DNA of 6,424 nt, taken from positions 1-6,424 of the forward strand of contig JAYFQU010000062.1 of NCBI GenBank assembly GCA_034926785.1, given 5' to 3'. The notes below the pieces were generated by a model, which saw only the letters and a list, made by a program, of their open reading frames with translations, was not told the origin of the DNA and ran no database searches. Positions 6,284-6,424 of this stretch are shown here, in pieces. How positions within the stretch are numbered: the stretch's first letter is position 1; the number at the start of each line of letters is the position of its first letter. Both the position numbers and the translations under genes were made by a program. The DNA comes from UBA7703 sp034926785 (GTDB taxonomy: Bacteria; Bacillota; Clostridia; Christensenellales; CAG-138).

Positions 6284-6318
6284 CCCATCGACAAAGTCCT
6301 GCGGACTCTGCCGATGGG
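6284..6318. repeat. 16-bp imperfect hairpin at the left edge of the right repeat copy
   Basis: Bases 6284-6299 (cccatcg ... agtcc) pair with 6303-6318 (ggact ... cgatggg) around a 3-base TGC loop, with two A-C mismatches. Its right arm overlaps the start of the long direct repeat; the same right-arm bases (ccgatggg) open the window at position 1. The complete element therefore extends at least to 6284, and the left copy is cut inside this hairpin. Confidence 0.8.
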
Positions 6319-6424
6319 TTTTACTTTGGGTTAAAATGACGCGAATCGCGCCATTTTTTCACAAATTCGGCGAATGAATCGCCAAATTTGAAGGAACATG
6401 GGGGATTTTCGATATCCCCCAAAC
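6311..6424. repeat. Hairpin-rich intergenic repeat, right copy (truncated by window edge)
   Basis: This copy matches 1-114 at 112 of 114 positions in direct orientation. The inverted repeat at 6362-6390 (equivalent to 52-80) is conserved base for base. In the third hairpin (6400-6420) the change at 6413 replaces one A-T pair with a T-T mismatch but leaves the GGGGG/CCCCC base intact. The window ends inside or at the edge of the element, so its right boundary is unknown. Confidence 0.85.

Noticed and set aside
1..6424. Composite transposon, integrated element or CRISPR array
   Set aside because: No transposase, integrase, cas gene or regularly spaced repeat array is present; the two end repeats alone are not enough.
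1..6424. tRNA or rRNA genes
   Set aside because: No cloverleaf with a GGTTCRANYC-like T arm or rRNA-conserved stretch was found in the intergenic regions.

Overview
The window looks chromosomal and most likely comes from a member of the Clostridia (low-GC-lineage Firmicutes, although the coding DNA here is GC-rich). Three things point there: a classic SAM-I (S-box) riboswitch with a transcription-terminating expression platform ahead of metK, strong Firmicutes-type promoters with extended -10 boxes, and a secreted PIG-L/NAGPA two-domain protein of a type I associate with gut Clostridia. No species can be named from sequence reading alone.

Layout: there are three genes, all on the minus strand, each with its own promoter. 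Reading in the direction of transcription (right to left): a UMF1/Atg22-like major facilitator transporter (4290-5924) with its own promoter and a hairpin terminator; a large membrane-tethered extracytoplasmic protein (1630-4095) that joins a degenerate PIG-L deacetylase-like domain to a NAGPA-type phosphodiester glycosidase domain through a two-helix membrane anchor; and metK (179-1360), S-adenosylmethionine synthetase, under a SAM-I riboswitch. The long plus-strand open frames opposite these genes are shadows.

Both ends of the window carry the same roughly 112-bp intergenic repeat in the same orientation (1-112 and 6311-6424), packed with small hairpins. Further hairpins lie just outside the repeat on the right (6237-6318). 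The two copies differ at two of 114 aligned positions, so they look like two copies of an interspersed element rather than an exact assembly overlap.

How the genes relate: metK is a self-contained feedback unit, in which SAM made by the enzyme shuts off its own transcription. The other two genes are probably independent envelope functions (transport, and cell-surface glycan or phosphodiester chemistry). Nothing in the sequence ties the three into one pathway. The most unusual items are the loss of every recognisable metal ligand in the PIG-L domain, the Asp-to-Asn change in the NAGPA signature, a roughly 115-residue extracytoplasmic insertion in the transporter, and the hairpin-rich flanking repeat.
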